Positions 6,564 to 7,299 of a DNA stretch of 7,299 nt are shown piece after piece. Made by a program: the position numbers and the translations under genes. Within the stretch, counting starts at the first letter, position 1, and every line of letters begins with the position of its first letter. Origin of the DNA: Deltaproteobacteria bacterium (GTDB taxonomy: Bacteria > Desulfobacterota > DSM-4660 > Desulfatiglandales > Desulfatiglandaceae); the NCBI GenBank assembly GCA_019314425.1, contig JAFCZI010000118.1:1-7299 (forward strand), written 5' to 3'. The notes below the pieces were generated by a model. That model was not told where the DNA came from and did not search any database. It was given only the letters and a program-made list of their open reading frames with translations.

Positions 6564-7136
6564 ATGCTTAGAAAACTCGTGGTCGGCCCATACCAGTCCA
6601 ACTGCTACATTCTGGGTTGCGATAAAACCAAAGAGGGCCTGATCATCGATCCGGGAGATGAAGCCGTTCGCATTATAACGGAAATTTCCGGGTTGGGGCT
6701 CAAAATTCGTTATATCCTCATCACGCACGGTCATGTGGACCATGTGGGCGCTGCGCGGGAGCTGAAAGAAATCACTAAGGCGCCCGTGTGGATACATCCC
6801 CTGGATGCCGGGGGATTGGGTTTTCCCTCTGATGGAGACCTATTTGAAGGCCAGAACATTTCCTGGGGGAAATTCACGCTATCGGTAATCCATACGCCGG
6901 GCCATTCCACCGGAGGGGTCTGTTTTCATATGCCGGGAGCCGTGTTCACCGGGGACACCCTGTTTGCCGGTTCCATCGGGCGGACGGACTTTTCCGGTGG
7001 CAACCACCCGCAGTTGATCCGGGGGGTCAAAGAAAAGATCTTTCCCCTGGGGGATGAACTGCGCGTTTATCCGGGTCATGGCCCCCACAGCACCATCGGC
7101 CAGGAAAGAAAATCCAACCCCTTTTTCAGGTCCTAA
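6564..7136 (+). CDS. MBL-fold metallo-hydrolase (glyoxalase II-like)
   Basis: This is a 190-residue single-domain metallo-beta-lactamase-fold hydrolase, most like the short glyoxalase II-like (YcbL-type) group. The metal-binding set is complete: THGHVDH (54-60; His55, His57, Asp59, His60), His114 in HTPGHSTGG (110-118), Asp131 in FTGDTLF (128-134) and His172 in YPGHG (169-173). The GSIGRTDF segment (136-143) is also typical. The opening LVVGPYQSNCYIL is the usual first strand of this family. The long C-terminal substrate domain of classical glyoxalase II is missing, so the natural thioester substrate cannot be named. There is no signal peptide, so the protein is cytoplasmic. The frame is open up to ATG 6423 (237 codons), but those 47 extra residues overlap the radical SAM gene and look nothing like the family. 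ATG 6564 is therefore chosen. It is probably cotranscribed with the radical SAM gene; a shared role is possible but unproved. Confidence 0.93.
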   Translation: MLRKLVVGPYQSNCYILGCDKTKEGLIIDPGDEAVRIITEISGLGLKIRYILITHGHVDHVGAARELKEITKAPVWIHPLDAGGLGFPSDGDLFEGQNISWGKFTLSVIHTPGHSTGGVCFHMPGAVFTGDTLFAGSIGRTDFSGGNHPQLIRGVKEKIFPLGDELRVYPGHGPHSTIGQERKSNPFFRS

Positions 7137-7142
7137 ATCTGA

Positions 7143-7299
7143 TGCCCTCGTAAAAAGTCACGAATCTATCTACAGATGGCGTTGCAAAAAGTTCCATATA
7201 CAAGGCGTAGTGGTTTTTCAGGATCGTAGGCATACATGTCGTATGTTGAGATTCTGAAAAATCACTGCAACGCAGTAGATGGGACTTTTTACGACGCCA
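7143..7299. repeat. Long palindromic (MITE- or REP-like) intergenic element
   Basis: Downstream of the last gene lies a non-coding element of at least 157 bp with nested inverted repeats. The outer arms TCGTAAAAAGTC (7148-7159) and GACTTTTTACGA (7283-7294) are perfect 12-bp complements, extending with two mismatches to 7143-7159 and 7283-7299. Inside are ATCTAC and GCGTTGC (7168-7173, 7179-7185) matching GCAACGC and GTAGAT (7267-7273, 7275-7280). Next come TTTTTCAG (7214-7221) with CTGAAAAA (7254-7261), then an apex hairpin CATAC-ATGTC-GTATG (7231-7245). The left arm carries about 30 extra bases, so the palindrome is asymmetric. The nesting fits a mobile non-autonomous element or a structured repeat. 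From memory, similar GTAAAAAGTC/GACTTTTTAC palindromes are dispersed in Desulfobacterales genomes; I cannot verify that here. It may also end the transcript of the upstream genes. The right boundary coincides with the window edge, so neither its full length nor a target duplication can be judged. Confidence 0.75.
7214..7261. terminator. Candidate bidirectional terminator hairpin within the palindrome
   Basis: TTTTTCAG (7214-7221) and CTGAAAAA (7254-7261) frame an imperfect stem topped by CATAC/GTATG (7231-7235, 7241-7245). It is the first substantial hairpin after the MBL gene, about 77 bp past its stop. The stem is AT-rich and has no clean GC stem followed by a U-run, so intrinsic termination is only a possibility. 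Confidence 0.25.

Noticed and set aside
7054..7257. 67-codon + strand open frame running from the MBL gene into the palindrome
   Set aside because: It begins inside the MBL gene in another frame, and the rest is inverted-repeat sequence with no protein-like character.

Overview
The window is the distal part of a division and cell wall (dcw) cluster, with every gene on the + strand and almost no intergenic space. The order is murC (3' end only), murB, ftsQ, ftsA, ftsZ, a large B12-binding-like radical SAM protein, and a small metallo-beta-lactamase-fold hydrolase. The last ~157 bp, to the right edge, are a non-coding, strongly palindromic repeat-like element. There are no tRNA or rRNA genes, CRISPR arrays, transposases or other sizeable gene-free stretches.

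The organism is a Gram-negative-type bacterium. The gene order murC-murB-ftsQ-ftsA-ftsZ without ddl, a TIGR03960-type radical SAM protein directly after ftsZ, and a terminal palindrome with GTAAAAAGTC / GACTTTTTAC arms all resemble what I know of Desulfobacterota (former Deltaproteobacteria), probably a Desulfobacterales-like sulfate reducer. This assignment is an inference from protein character and synteny; no marker here proves it.

Bases 1-1278 cover cytoplasmic peptidoglycan precursor synthesis: MurC adds L-Ala to UDP-MurNAc, and MurB makes UDP-MurNAc. Bases 1315-4725 cover the divisome: FtsQ (inner-membrane POTRA protein), FtsA (actin-like membrane tether) and FtsZ (tubulin-like ring). 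Bases 4763-7136 hold two genes not classically part of dcw, the radical SAM protein and the MBL hydrolase. They are close enough (37 and 16 bp gaps) to be cotranscribed with ftsZ. I see no convincing promoter or terminator inside the cluster; the palindrome after the MBL gene is the first plausible transcription boundary.

The most unusual feature is the FtsZ C-terminus. It carries two copies of the conserved C-terminal peptide-like motif (LDIPTFQRW and, at the very end, LDYPTFLRVKAD) separated by a charged linker. That linker is encoded by an A8-G4-A-G5-A7 polypurine tract containing an in-frame A AAA AAG slippery heptamer just behind a GGAGG core. A -1 slip there would stop four codons later, giving an FtsZ that keeps only the first motif. 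This is a hypothesis; lysine-rich coding is the plain alternative.
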